DNA of 25,107 nucleotides from assembly GCA_958430865.1 (NCBI GenBank), contig CAUDNR010004323.1, positions 30,798 to 55,904 of the forward strand. Direction: 5' to 3'. The stretch comes from Entrophospora sp. SA101. Taxonomy: Eukaryota; Glomeromycota; Glomeromycetes; Entrophosporales; Entrophosporaceae. Shown one piece after another: positions 8,944-18,594 of the stretch (positions are counted from its first letter, which is position 1; every line of letters starts with the position of its first letter). Below the pieces are notes generated by a model, which saw only the letters and a program-made list of their open reading frames with translations, did no database searches and was not told the DNA's origin. Both the position numbers and the translations under genes were made by a program.

Positions 8944-9487
8944 TTATAAACATTATAAAAACATCACCAATTCACCTATTCTCGGGAAACAGCTACAAAT
9001 CCTTCAATAATTATTGTTAACTCAATTTTATCTTTGTTTAAATAATTGATAATTATTTGTTCTAATCAACAATAATTAATAAAAAATGCTTGCCTTCAAT
9101 AGTGGGCTTTGTTACGTGTTGTTTATTGGACCCTTTTTTTGATTTCTTGCTTCACAAAAATCAACTCTATATTATAAAATTGATGAAATAACTATATGAA
9201 TGCTTTATGACAGTGACTTTGTTACTGGTGTTACTTGTTATTTACTGTTTTAAAGTCTCTATTCAAATAAAAGTTACTATTTGAATTATTTGTAATTGTT
9301 TGGTTGAATTACAAACAGAAATTTTATAAGAAAAATTTTTGATGAAATAATCAATAAAATAGAGCCAAGAAAATTAAAATCAAAAATAAATCAATTCGTG
9401 ATAAAAAATACCCCCAAATTGAAAAAATCTTAATCATCATCTATTTGATAAAAGAGCGAACTGGATCCAGATTTTTCTTTTAACAAA
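8944..9487. other. AT-rich stretch upstream of the CRN-like relic, copy A
   Basis: No supported gene. It contains the only difference I noticed between copies in this half of the repeat: seven T at about 9,134-9,140 against six in copy B. The last bases before ATG 9,488 (CTTTTAACAAAATGG) are a plausible start context. Confidence 0.4.
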
Positions 9488-11707
9488 ATGGCTCTTGAAG
9501 TTCATGAATTGCTTGAACAGAGAGGCGTTGCAGCCTTCTATCAAATCTAAGAGAAAACATTAGAAGCAAACCCAACAGTGGGTTGATAAAGAGAAAATGA
9601 CAAAGATAATGAAAGCAAAGAGGATACGAATATCAATAATAATATTATCAATAATAATAATAGTAAAAAGAATAATGAAAGTTAGATTTTTGTCGGAGTG
9701 CCCAAATACTCACAATGGTTTTGGGTCTGACAATTTTAATTTTTCATATAAATTCCAAGTCATGTGCCAATGATTATAACTTGTTTATTATTGGTCCAAA
9801 TTATACTTTTAAGAATGACAACCATTTAAAAAAAAAAAGAAAACGAGTACAATGAAACAAAGAACTTGAATAGATTGGAAGAGAGATTTGGAGAATTGAA
9901 AAGGGGAACAAAAGGAGAGTATATCAACGAAAAAGAAGATCTAGAAAAAAGGGTAGAAGGATTGGATGGAACAAATGAGCAAATTCTTAAATTGCAGAAT
10001 AAATTGCTTTCATTAAATGAAAAAAAAGGTAATAAACAAATTGTGTTAAAAAACTATACAAAAAATCATTTTCTCTTGTCCCATTTCATTTATTTATTAT
10101 TTATCCATTTACAACTCTAATTAACTCTTACTTTCTTTGGTTTTTTTCATATATTCATCTATCCATGGATGACTTAACCATCAGAAAAAGATATACATAT
10201 TTGTTTCATTTCCAATTTGGTTTAAGCTAATATTTGTGAGTTTAGGTTTAATGCAAGTTTTTGCCATTAGATTACAATGTTTAGTTTATCCAATGACTTC
10301 AACTTTTTTTTGTTTTGATTTGGATCTAAAAGAACTAACTATCTTATTCCCAATTTCATTTTCAATTACCTGCCTTGTGATCGGTCAAACACCTTACCAA
10401 ATTCAAACATTATCTGTTTCTCTAGTTTTCACTGTCATTTGTCTACCTGTGAAGATGCTAGTATCATCATGAGAAACATCAAGGATAGAACCTCAGAAGA
10501 TGAACTCCATTTTCAAGATGGTAGCATTCTTCATGTCATTTCCGGAAACTGCAATACCATCACTTAAATATCATTAGTTATGATTGTTCTTCTAATAGTA
10601 CACTCAAACGTGAGCAGGTTGATGCCTGTGTTGGCGATATTCCAATTGTCCTTATGGAAGAGAAGCAGCTGGATGCAGAGGTGGCAAAGGCTAAGCTTGA
10701 TATATACAGAAAATTCCATTGGCCACCACATTACAAGGATTTATCATTTGTGATTGCTATTGCATTTAGTGGAAATATTGTGATCTTCAATAAATTAACT
10801 TGTGGAAAAATATATGTTGATGAATTGCATTTGAATCTTTCATTTGTTGAAGACAGAGTCAGGTATTGTATCTGTTTCTTTACAAATAAAGATTTTGCAT
10901 ACTTTATGATTAAAAAATTCAATGATAGATGCATCCAAGCTTGCTTTAAATATTAGTCATTACTGCAAATGCACATTTAAATAAGTTGGACCAGAACCAT
11001 TATATCCATCTAACAAAATAATCAGATGTGAAATTGAACCATCAAGTCATTGGGGTTCTCATATCACAATCAATTATTCTTCAGTATTAAAGGTTTTCTT
11101 TTCTATCAATGATCTGGAAATCCAAAGGTCAGTCAATCTTATATGATGTGCGTTTTGCATTCATGTGATGAAGACCTACTGGTTATTTTGTTAATTAATT
11201 GAAGAATACAAAACTTTTATGTGAACAATAATATCCCTTTTCTTGAGACAGCAATAAGAAACGAGATCAAGAAAAAGGTGTTCCATCTTGAGCTCACACC
11301 GGTTGGTCTTCCATGTTCACCTAGTGATCTTAATACTCTTCAAGTTGCCATGTATTGCTTTGTTCATGCCCTTTTGAAGGTCCACCAAAATGGTTGGTCT
11401 GTCATTGATCTCAGATGTCCTAACACCATAGAATTCAATGGTTGCTATTGTATTATTGATGCTAGTGAATATGCTATACAACATGAACACAAATTCACAG
11501 TAAGCTATTAAATAAATTTGATGAAAAATCAATGGTGAGTTATCCAGCTAGTGATATCTACATGTTGAAAGAGATGATGAAGGATGTAGAAGAAATTTGG
11601 AGGTATAATTCAGTTTTGTGAAAGAATTGGATAAATGCTACTAAAACAATAGTCTTGAGTTAGTGTTAAATCATGGATTTCTTACTGCACCACTGATGAT
11701 GGAATAG
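9488..11707 (+). pseudogene. CRN-like REase-fold plus kinase-like domain protein, broken, copy A
   Basis: Effector- or toxin-like architecture known from Crinkler-type proteins of fungi and oomycetes: a restriction-endonuclease-fold domain followed by a kinase-like domain. The start at 9,488 (MALEVHELLEQRGVAAFY) meets TAA at 9,548-9,550. An Asn-rich spacer follows, then a coiled-coil stretch (9,866-10,028) ending at a GTAATA donor. Bases 10,582-10,862 carry the nuclease-like motif: an Asp (codon 10,636) then MEEK with Glu 10,657 and Lys 10,663, an ExK signature. An intron follows (10,863-10,928), then a segment with a stop at 10,982-10,984. From 11,221 the kinase C-lobe has VIDLRCPN (the His of HRD replaced, Asp and Asn kept) and IIDAS in place of DFG, ending near 11,707. 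There is no Crinkler ubiquitin-like header. It is probably non-functional. Confidence 0.55.
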
Positions 11708-11961
11708 ATGTAATTTAACATAGAAAGAAATAATAATAATATTGAGATTTTTATTTTTAATTTGGGTTTTATGATGTAATTTTTCATATCTCCCACTTGT
11801 GAACCAAAAAAATATATATCTGAATTCAAGGGTTGAAGTATTATTTATAATTTTGTTTTGGCAAATAAGATTGTAATTGTTCAAAAATAAAACACCTTTA
11901 TTTTACTACAAAAACTACAATTTAATCATTTCAAATTTCTTTAATATTAAAAAAAAAACAC

Positions 11962-12082
11962 GACTTAGCCAATTACCTTAGACAAAAAAATTTTACACCC
12001 CAAGAAGTAAAAGGCAAACTAGAAGAGTTTAGAATTGCCAAACAAAGGACTTTGAGCTAAAAAGAAAGAGAACAAGACAAGA
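11962..12082 (+). other. Coding-like exon at the right end of the repeat, copy A
   Basis: The frame reads DLANYLRQKNFTPQEVKGKL and EEFRIAKQRTLS, then one TAA (12,058-12,060), then KEREQDK and a strong donor (GTAAGT at 12,083). It might be an upstream exon of NOC2 or of another gene whose end survives beyond copy B. Its phase at the donor (one base over) does not fit the NOC2 exon at 12,157 directly. No family is recognised. An identical copy lies at 24,030-24,150. Confidence 0.35.
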
Positions 12083-12156
12083 GTAAGTATTGTTTTTTTT
12101 TAAAATGGTGGTTGTGTGCATTTTCATCATTCTAGTTTATTATTAAAAATAGATAG

Positions 12157-13208
12157 ATTAATGAAAATATATCTAATGAATCTGATGATTACGATGATTA
12201 TGATTCAGATGAAGAAGCAATTTTGAATATTAAGTTGGATGATGACTATGAAAAAGAGGAGGAAGATGAAGAGGAGGAAAAAAAGTCATCCAAAAAATCA
12301 ATCAATCATAATAATGATGACATCAGCAACGATGACAATGATGATATACCAGACCTAACATTTGAAATGATTACAAAATGGCAAAAATCTATTACAGAGG
12401 TAATATTCATTCATTGTTTGTATTTATTATATATATTTTCCTAAAAAAAAATTAATAAATTTGGATTTATAGTCAAAATCTTTGAAATCAACACATCGAT
12501 TAATCCTTGCATTTCGTGCAGCAGCTCACCTTAATGATGATGAAAACGAAAAAACTTATTCTTATAAGATAACTGATCCGACAGGTTTTTTTTTCAAATT
12601 ATTTGAAATAAATTATCATTGAATTTTCTGATTTTAACAATAAAATTTTTTTTTGTCTGGTGTTGCTATTATTATTAGTATTTAATAATCTTCTTGTAAT
12701 ATGTATGAAATATATTCCTGGAGTTTTCAATCATCATTTAAAGGTGGAAGATACTGATGTATCAAAAAAGTATGTATAATTCTATTATCACGTGCACTAT
12801 ATATATTCACATAATATATATACTTACATAATATAATATACAACTTTTATTTATTGAATAGTAAACTTCCATGTTTTAATCATAAATGGAAAACTCTTGA
12901 ACTAATGGTGAAATCATTTCTAAACAATGTTCTTTATATTCTTAAACAATTAACAGATAAGAATATGATTAATTTTTTTACAAAAGAGTCTGAAAAAATT
13001 CTTCATTATTATGCAAGTATTCCCAAATTGGCAACTCAATATCTAAAGGCTGTTTTACAAATTTGGGGATTTGCTGATGATAAATCTAGAATTTTAATTT
13101 TTTTGAATATTCATAAACTTGCGATTCTAGCACCACCACCATTTATTGATTTTTGTTTGAAAGTAAGCATTATACAATAAATTAATCGATAGACTATTAA
13201 TAGACTAA

Positions 13209-13239
<31 letters not shown>

Positions 13240-13957
13240 CATACATACATTTATTTATTTATATTATTTATTTAGAATGTATATACTAGTTTTGTCAGCA
13301 ATTCTAAAGAGACAACAGCTTTTACCATACCATCTATTAATCTTATGGGTAATTGTGCAGTCCAGATTTATGGTATTGATTTCAAAAGTTCATATCAATC
13401 AGCTTTCAATTATATAAGACAGTTAGCAATTAATCTCAGAAACGCAATGAATGTTAAGAGCAAGGTATAGCAACAGAATAAACAAATTTTAAATTAATAT
13501 TTTAATATTTATAAATGCATTGATAAATGACAATCTTTATTTATTAATGACAATCTCCATCATTAATAACAAATAGGATAGTCATAGATTAATATATAAT
13601 TGGCAATTTATTCATTGTATTGAATATTGGTCAAGAATTTTAGGAACTTATTGTGATCAAAGAAGAATAGCCGAAGGAGGGGAATCTTCTTTACAAGAAT
13701 TAATCTATCCATTTGTTCAAGTTACCATTGGTGTAATCAAGTATGTTTATATATATATATCAATTAACACACATGAATAGTTTATTAATCATTAATTAAT
13801 AATATTAATTAATAGCTTAAACTCAACTGTAGAATATTTTCCACTTCGATTCCATTGTATTCGTTCATTAATTAATCTTATTAAAACTACTGGAACTTTT
13901 ATCCCATTGGCAACTTTTCTTTTTGATATATTACAATCAAAAGAAGTTGTACGTTCA
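12157..13957 (+). CDS. NOC2: Nucleolar complex protein 2 (partial, cut by assembly gap)
   Basis: NOC2 acts in nucleolar and nucleoplasmic maturation and export of the 60S pre-ribosome with NOC1/NOC3. Seven exons join in phase: 12,157-12,399, 12,473-12,584, 12,679-12,769, 12,862-13,162, 13,276-13,464, 13,577-13,740 and 13,816 onward; introns are 73-113 bases with GT-AG ends. Exon 1 is acidic (ESDDYDDYDSDEEA). The Noc2 family region follows: THRLILAFRAAAHLNDDDE, VFNNLLVICMKYIPGVFNHH, YLKAVLQIWGFADDKSRILI, YNWQFIHCIEYWSRIL, PFVQVTIGVI and YFPLRFHCIRSLINL. There are no internal stops or frameshifts, so this is the best-preserved gene here. The reading enters the N gap at 13,958 and does not resume beyond it. 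The true 5' end is unclear because the repeat boundary (12,179) lies inside exon 1. Confidence 0.93.
13211..13250. repeat. (ACAT)10 microsatellite in a NOC2 intron
   Basis: Ten uninterrupted ACAT units lie in the intron 13,163-13,275, followed by TTTATTTATTTAT. It is well placed as a length-polymorphic marker that exists only at the copy A locus. Confidence 0.95.
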
Positions 13958-13967
13958 NNNNNNNNNN
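13958..13967. other. Assembly gap (10 N)
   Basis: Ten consecutive N interrupt the NOC2 coding exon. The right side starts with unrelated sequence, so the gap size and the join are not supported by the sequence. Everything to the right could belong to another place or haplotype. Confidence 0.98.
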
Positions 13968-14135
13968 CAGAAACTCTTTTGGCTTCCCGAAACGTTTCGG
14001 AAAATGAACTTACACTAAGCAGAAAACTAAAACTAAAACTAAACCTAAACATAAACAAAAACTACTAACCTAAACTAGTTTCGGGTGATTTCTGTTAGTT
14101 TCTGTTTCTGGTTTTCCCTAAACTCAGAGTTTCGG
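13968..14135. repeat. Repetitive patch with GTTTCGGG motifs and a 14-bp palindrome
   Basis: CCGAAACGTTTCGG (about 13,987-14,000) is a perfect 14-base palindrome. GTTTCGGG recurs in direct orientation at about 14,078 and 14,129, and its complement CCCGAAAC overlaps the palindrome. Between them lies an (AAACTAAA)-like and CCTAAAC-like low-complexity run. The arrangement resembles a short interspersed repeat or the end of a foldback-type element. It adjoins the assembly gap, and repeats of this kind often break assemblies. Confidence 0.45.
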
Positions 14136-14149
14136 GTCACAACACTGCT

Positions 14150-14317
14150 TGTAACCCAGTCTGGAATAGAGACATCAATGCTTCATTATATTGCAACTTA
14201 TATGGCAGCCAGATATTTTCACACAATCAAAATCAACCATTAGTTACCTTTCTACTTGTTAACCATATACAACAATATAAATATAAAAATTATTTGAAAA
14301 AAAATTATGAATGTTGA
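14150..14317 (+). pseudogene. Possible Fanzor/TnpB-type nuclease relic (C-terminal zinc ribbon and last RuvC motif)
   Basis: The frame reads CNPVWNRDINAS and then LYGSQIFSHNQNQP up to a TGA at 14,315-14,317. The W-N-R-D-(I/V)-N-A-S string just after a Cys is characteristic of the third RuvC motif that follows the zinc ribbon in TnpB/OrfB and in eukaryotic Fanzor proteins, RNA-guided nucleases carried by transposons. Only this tail is present. The other cysteines of the ribbon and the earlier RuvC motifs are not visible, partly because the assembly gap lies about 180 bases upstream. The short motif could also be chance similarity. Confidence 0.35.
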
Positions 14318-14509
14318 GTGAGTAGTGATTGTTATTATTCGAATTAATATTAATATCAGTTTGTTTTAAATTTAAAATAAAGCAACAATTAATTCCTTTA
14401 GTCATATAGACTAAATAATAATTATCCATCTTTTCAACATCATTATCTTTTCTTTCGAGTTTCATTTGAAATAATTTGCCAATAAAGATTCATAAACATC
14501 AAATGTCAG

Positions 14510-15031
14510 ATAACAGTTCAAGCTCTAGCTCTTCAAATGACAAAAAAAATAAAGGCTTGTCCATCTTCACATTTAATTGCAATCCCTATTGGATTTAAAT
14601 GTAAGATTGCAATAAATAATTTCATGATGGCAGAGCCACATCAAATATCAATGAGCCTCTTACACTCTAGTGAAAAAGAAAAGGTATATTTTTTTTCAAA
14701 CAATTGAATAATTGGAATTCAACTTGTAATATTTTTAAATATCTAAATTAAATAATTCAAATTGAAATTGAAATTACCTAAAAATAGACAATTAATTATC
14801 TAAGAGGCAAAATGATTTATTAAGAACCTTTTTGTAATCAAAGATCCTTTTAAAGATTCGTATATGGTTTAAACTTTGATTTTCTTTACCAAATGTTATT
14901 AACATTAACCAAATAGAAGAGAAAATTTCAATGGCTTTCAAATATACTGAAGTTACAATTGAAAAATATATTATATGGTGATAACGTTTCAATGTTCTCA
15001 ATAATTACAGGTTCCTGATGTCAAAAAGTAA
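14510..15031 (+). CDS. Last two exons of an unrecognised gene
   Basis: After an acceptor (TGTCAG, ending 14,509) the frame is open from 14,510 to 14,683: ITVQALALQMTKKIKACPSS, then HLIAIPIGFKC and NNFMMAEPHQISM up to SSEKEK. A donor GTATAT follows, with a 327-base intron (14,684-15,010, ending TTACAG) and a final exon VPDVKK plus TAA (15,011-15,031). The junction is in phase 0. The clean splice signals and short Lys-rich ending support a real gene end. I do not recognise the protein. Upstream exons would lie between the gap and 14,510 or be missing through the gap. A small optional intron (GTAAGA...GCAG at about 14,600-14,631) inside the first exon cannot be excluded. Confidence 0.45.
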
Positions 15032-15426
15032 AGTTTATTGATCAGCAAAGTTCACAAAAAATAACCTTACCCAAGAAAATTTGTGTGATAAAAAATTTTC
15101 TACTTGGTCAATAACTTGGAAAATAGACTCACAATTTAACAAGAATCAAAAAGTTTTATTATTTATAATTTAGCTTTAAGAAATAAAATAAAGATAAAAT
15201 AAAAAGGCAAACAATTATAACGAATAATTTATAGTGGAGATTAAATTAGTCATTCATCGATACTTTCTTTTAATTGTTAGAATCAGGTGCAATCAAATGT
15301 AAACAAAGAATATCATTAGTAATAATTAATGAATAGTAAGTTCCAATTAATTAATTAAAAATGAAATTTTTATTTACCTTCAACATTCTAGAGGAGTTAA
15401 AATCAAGATTATTTAACGAACTATCA
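15032..15426. other. AT-rich spacer, no gene seen
   Basis: The spacer separates two convergent gene ends (the + gene ending at 15,031 and the - kinase gene ending at 15,427). It is AT-rich with a few A/T runs and no coding-like frame. Confidence 0.5.
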
Positions 15427-15763
15427 TTACTTGTATAAATTTTCAAAGCTTTTTGATTTAGCAACCACTTCATCTAATATTCTACTTGTATGATATGCAC
15501 TCGGATGTGATTCATGTACTTGTTGCAAATCACTACTACCATCACTACTAATAGTATTATTACCCTTATCATTATTATTTTTAAAAACTTCATTATGTCT
15601 ATTTCTAGCAAAATCATAAATAAAGCTCTCTACTAGTCGGTTCTTTTTGATGGATCCACATCCCAACACCTCTGCATCATTTGTGCATAATCTTCAGGCA
15701 TTCCAGACAATAATAATGGTGGTCGTAAACCTTCTGCACATATATCAAAAATTAACAAATGGT
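15427..15763 (-). pseudogene. Protein kinase (TKL type) C-terminal fragment, truncated at the copy B edge
   Basis: This is the end of a tyrosine-kinase-like Ser/Thr kinase C-lobe. From the repeat edge at 15,763 the minus strand reads HHLLIFDICAEGLRPP, SGMPEDYAQMMQRCWDVDPSKR, the alpha-G to alpha-I part with the conserved W-x-x-D-P-x-x-R motif. It then shifts by one frame near 15,625-15,640 and continues LVESFIYDFARNRHNEVF and a Ser/Asn-rich tail to the stop at 15,427-15,429. The catalytic loop, activation segment and N-lobe are absent: the homology stops exactly where copy B begins. Either the repeat interrupted the gene, or the join is an assembly chimera. Confidence 0.65.
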
Positions 15764-16067
15764 GGTGTTCCTTTTCTATGTCTCGAGTTTTCTTGGTAAA
15801 AAAGATAAAGGTCCTAATTGATTGGATTTTTGATTGGGCTCTTGATAATCTGATCCTGATTCCGTCGGTTTGATTTCATATTTGGTGTTTTATTGTTTTC
15901 GCGTTAGAATTCTCAACCTTATCAACCTTTCTTCTGATTTATATTATCCATTGTAATTTTGTTACAACAAATATTTCTTCATTATTCTTATTCTACGCTA
16001 TAATAGATTTTCAAGCTTCTACTTTCATCTTGTCTTATTATTATTATGTGGTCTGGACAATTTTTCC

Positions 16068-16646
16068 ATGTGTGTTCCAAATTCCAAATGTAATAGATGT
16101 GGTGATGTTGATTGTTTTTGCATTGAACCCAAATCTTCTCTTACATACAATCCGGCTTTTAATGGTAATTGTGCATGTGGTTCAAATAATCTTCAAAGAT
16201 GTAGGTGTGTCAGAGTGATGGGATGTGCAGTTATCCAACTACTATTAATAAACTTAATGATGCAAAAATGGTCAATCTAACAAAGTTCATTGTCTTCATT
16301 CCGCAAATTGGGCATGTGGAACACTTTGCAACTGCGTTCCTCAGACTGTTGTTATAAAGACATTTACGGCTAAACCTGACCTATTGACACGATTATTCAG
16401 TGGTAAGTAATGATTTTGTTCTTTGAGGGATTAAATTATTATTTCTAGCAGGTGCTTATGTATTACCACAAACTTGAAGGATCAAGAGATTGTTGTCACT
16501 CTCCAAGGAACCACTGACGTAGTAAATGTGATCAAGGATGTAAAAGCTTCGCAGGATCTACATCAACTTCTGCACCTTCTGGCTATTATCCTCTTCCACT
16601 TGACATTTCTTATGCCCAAGTTTATTATGGTTTTTACTTGAAATAA
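16068..16646 (+). pseudogene. Class-3 lipase relic, copy B
   Basis: Counterpart of the copy A lipase, with different lesions. The Cys-rich start stays open longer (MCVPNSKCNRCGDVDCFC, then NCACGSNNLQRCRC), but a two-base difference from the expected frame throws it off near 16,210. Downstream, SANWACGTLCNC, VVIKTF and PDLLTRLFS lead to an intron at 16,403-16,451, then AYVLPQT, VVTLQGTTDVVN (lipase beta-strand with GTT) and LDISYAQVYYGFYLK, ending at TAA 16,644-16,646. The Arg codon here is a TGA in copy A. The catalytic GxSxG half is absent. The shared TGTGTCAG frame break indicates the gene was already dead before the copies separated. Confidence 0.6.
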
Positions 16647-16689
16647 TTTGCTATAATATTTGCCTTGATGATTGAATTTATGTCTAATA

Positions 16690-17820
16690 TCATGCATATA
16701 ATACTAAATTAACACAATGAGCTATACATCTCACATTAATAATATGCTTATCCTTGCTAGTCAGTCCTTCCATTTTTGATGATGTTAGCACCATTATCAC
16801 TAACAATTGCTGTGATTTTTTTTGTTTAATACATTCAATGATTTTGTTAAATACTTCTGCTAAAAATTCGCCAATATGAGAGACAGAAGAAAAATCTGAA
16901 ACATAATATAAAAATTCTTTTCTTTCAGGTGTCATTATCGTGAATTTCCATAAATTTGAGCCATTTGGACTCGTCCATCCATCTGTCCCAAGAGTAATAT
17001 TTGTTGTATTTTATAATATATTATCAAACTTTTGATTCACTATTCCAACTTTACTATCCAACAATCTACCTGACAACATTCCACGAGAAGGTGAATTATA
17101 GCCAGGATTTGATTTTAATAAGTTAAAAAATGGAAGTTCACAACAAATAAATACAATAGTCAAAGCTACATCAATTTGTTGTTGACGTGAAGGTTCAATT
17201 GATAATAGGAATCAAATTTAGATTGTTAATCATTATTAATTTTTTTATTGTTTGATGTAAACTTCACCCAATCATTGGGGATTTCATATGAATCACCACA
17301 AGAGTTGTCATGTATATTATTCACAATGATCCAATTATAATATTGCTTAAATATCCTCCACATTTATTGCATTCATTTGCTAAATGGAAATGTAAGACTC
17401 CAAGTTTTGCGAATGACTATTTTTTATGACAATGTATACATTTACCTTTTCTTCACCTTGAATGAATCGTCTCCATACACCTGTTTATAGTCATTTTCAG
17501 TATTTACAGAACTATAAATACATTTACATATTAAAGATTTGACACTTGGTTGCAAATAGTATGACAACTTGGGTTTCTAGATACGACTTCTGTAAATCTG
17601 ATTTACAAACAGCATCATTAACTCACTCCATCATCATCACCATCATCATCATCATCATCATCAAATAAAATACTCGTGGCATTTTTGTCATCGTCATTAC
17701 CATCAGAATCTAATTCTGGCAACCTTGCCTTTAAATTTCTTTCTCGATTTCTTCATCTGATCTAACATTTTCATTAACAAGTATCAGTGTATCTGGATCA
17801 TCGTCATCACCTTCATATGT
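16690..17820 (-). pseudogene. hAT-type transposase relic (acidic region, BED finger, DUF659), copy B
   Basis: Same layout as copy A, with some parts better kept and others worse. The DUF659 part reads GTDGWTSPNGSNLWKFTIMT in one frame and then PERKEFLYYVSDFSSVSH. The second-Asp motif (SDNGAN) is again in a shifted frame. Unlike A, it retains KDKHIINVRCIAHCVNLV, the conserved segment after the second Asp. The BED finger is damaged by an extra base upstream and by TGG-to-TAG in the conserved Trp (CIHCHKK-stop). After the BED finger the frame stays open longer (CGDSYEIPNDWVKF). No hATC domain is present. Confidence 0.7.
17629..17663. repeat. CAT/GAT trinucleotide run coding an Asp tract on the minus strand
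   Basis: Seven uninterrupted CAT units, plus near-matches, lie inside the acidic part of the hAT relic. Copy A has a shorter, interrupted version at about 5,423-5,450, so this triplet run changed length between the copies. Confidence 0.7.
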
Positions 17821-18184
17821 CTACAAAACGCATTTATATTTTTGGTAATTCTGTTGTAAATGAGATGAGAATATTGCATAAAATAATTAATGGGTGACAT
17901 TTAATGAACCAATGGTTAAACCCAAATATTGCCGAAAATTAGAATTTCTGTTGGTGTTAACTGTATCAGAGTTTTTGTATTTTTATGATTAATAAATTCC
18001 GAAAAAAATTTGGAAAGTATCACGAGGATTGATATTGTTCAATATAATGCTTGCTTATGATATTTGTTAAAAATAAATCTTGTCAAATATTATTTTTTTT
18101 CCATTGAAATTTATGAACAATTGTTGTCTTTTGAGCTCTAATAATTTCATTGAATACTCTTTCTTTCTTTCTCTCTCTATTACA

Positions 18185-18359
18185 TCAACGTTATTATTGT
18201 CAACACGTATCATCAACACATTGTTATCAACGTTATCATCAACGTGTATCATCAACGTGTATTGTCAACATGTTATCATGTTATCAGCAACGTGTATCAT
18301 CAACACGTTACCATTTTTGTCAATGTGTATCATCAACACGTTATTATCAATGTTATCAT
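18185..18359. repeat. Degenerate minisatellite, copy B
   Basis: The same TCAACGTTATCA / TCAACGTGTATCA units as copy A over a similar length, but with substitutions and a different order of variants in the first half. The second half (from GTTATCAGCAACGTG) is nearly identical. Confidence 0.75.
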
Positions 18360-18594
18360 TAACTAAATTGTGTACCCATACAAGATTGTAGAGAAATCAT
18401 ACTAATAATTCATTATTTCAAATGTATAGTGGAATCTGTTTTTCATAATTGAAATGCTTTTTATTTTATTTTTAATATATATTTTGTATTTTTTTATTTT
18501 TAATATATATCTAATTTTTAATTTATTTTATTATTGGTTTAATAAATTAAAAAAAAATAAAATAATTTTTTTTATTAAAAATAATAAAAGTTTT

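Larger units (their letters stand above)
3586..12179 (+). repeat. Large direct repeat, copy A
   Basis: It aligns to 15,763-24,247 in the same orientation. The left edge begins at TGGTGTTCCTTTTCTATG. The right edge is the shared ATCTAATGA ending at 12,179, after which the two loci differ completely. The offset is about 12,177 at the left end and settles to 12,068-12,069 after indels. The left third (to about 6.5 kb) shows many substitutions and indels. The next 0.5 kb shows a handful of differences, and from about 7.02 kb onward I noticed only one difference, a T-run of seven (A, near 9,134) versus six. No terminal repeats or clear target-site duplication flank the unit, so it looks like a segmental duplication or assembly duplication rather than one transposon. 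Confidence 0.93.

Noticed and set aside
10236..10472. 78-codon plus-strand frame (and 22,304-22,540) considered as a membrane protein
   Set aside because: It is hydrophobic because it is T-rich. It lies where the CRN-like relic should have an intron and ends just before coding resumes in another frame.
10731..10934. Minus-strand frames inside the CRN-like relic (also 11,317-11,532, 11,666-11,884 and the copy B equivalents)
   Set aside because: They are antisense shadows of the plus-strand nuclease/kinase reading or of AT-rich 3' flank, with no independent support.
13792..14058. Minus-strand frame running through the N gap
   Set aside because: It includes the unknown bases and is antisense to NOC2 on one side and a repeat on the other.
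14025..14075. Telomere-like repeat (AAACTAAAACTAAACCTAAAC)
   Set aside because: The units are irregular and never give consecutive CCCTAA; this is low-complexity sequence.
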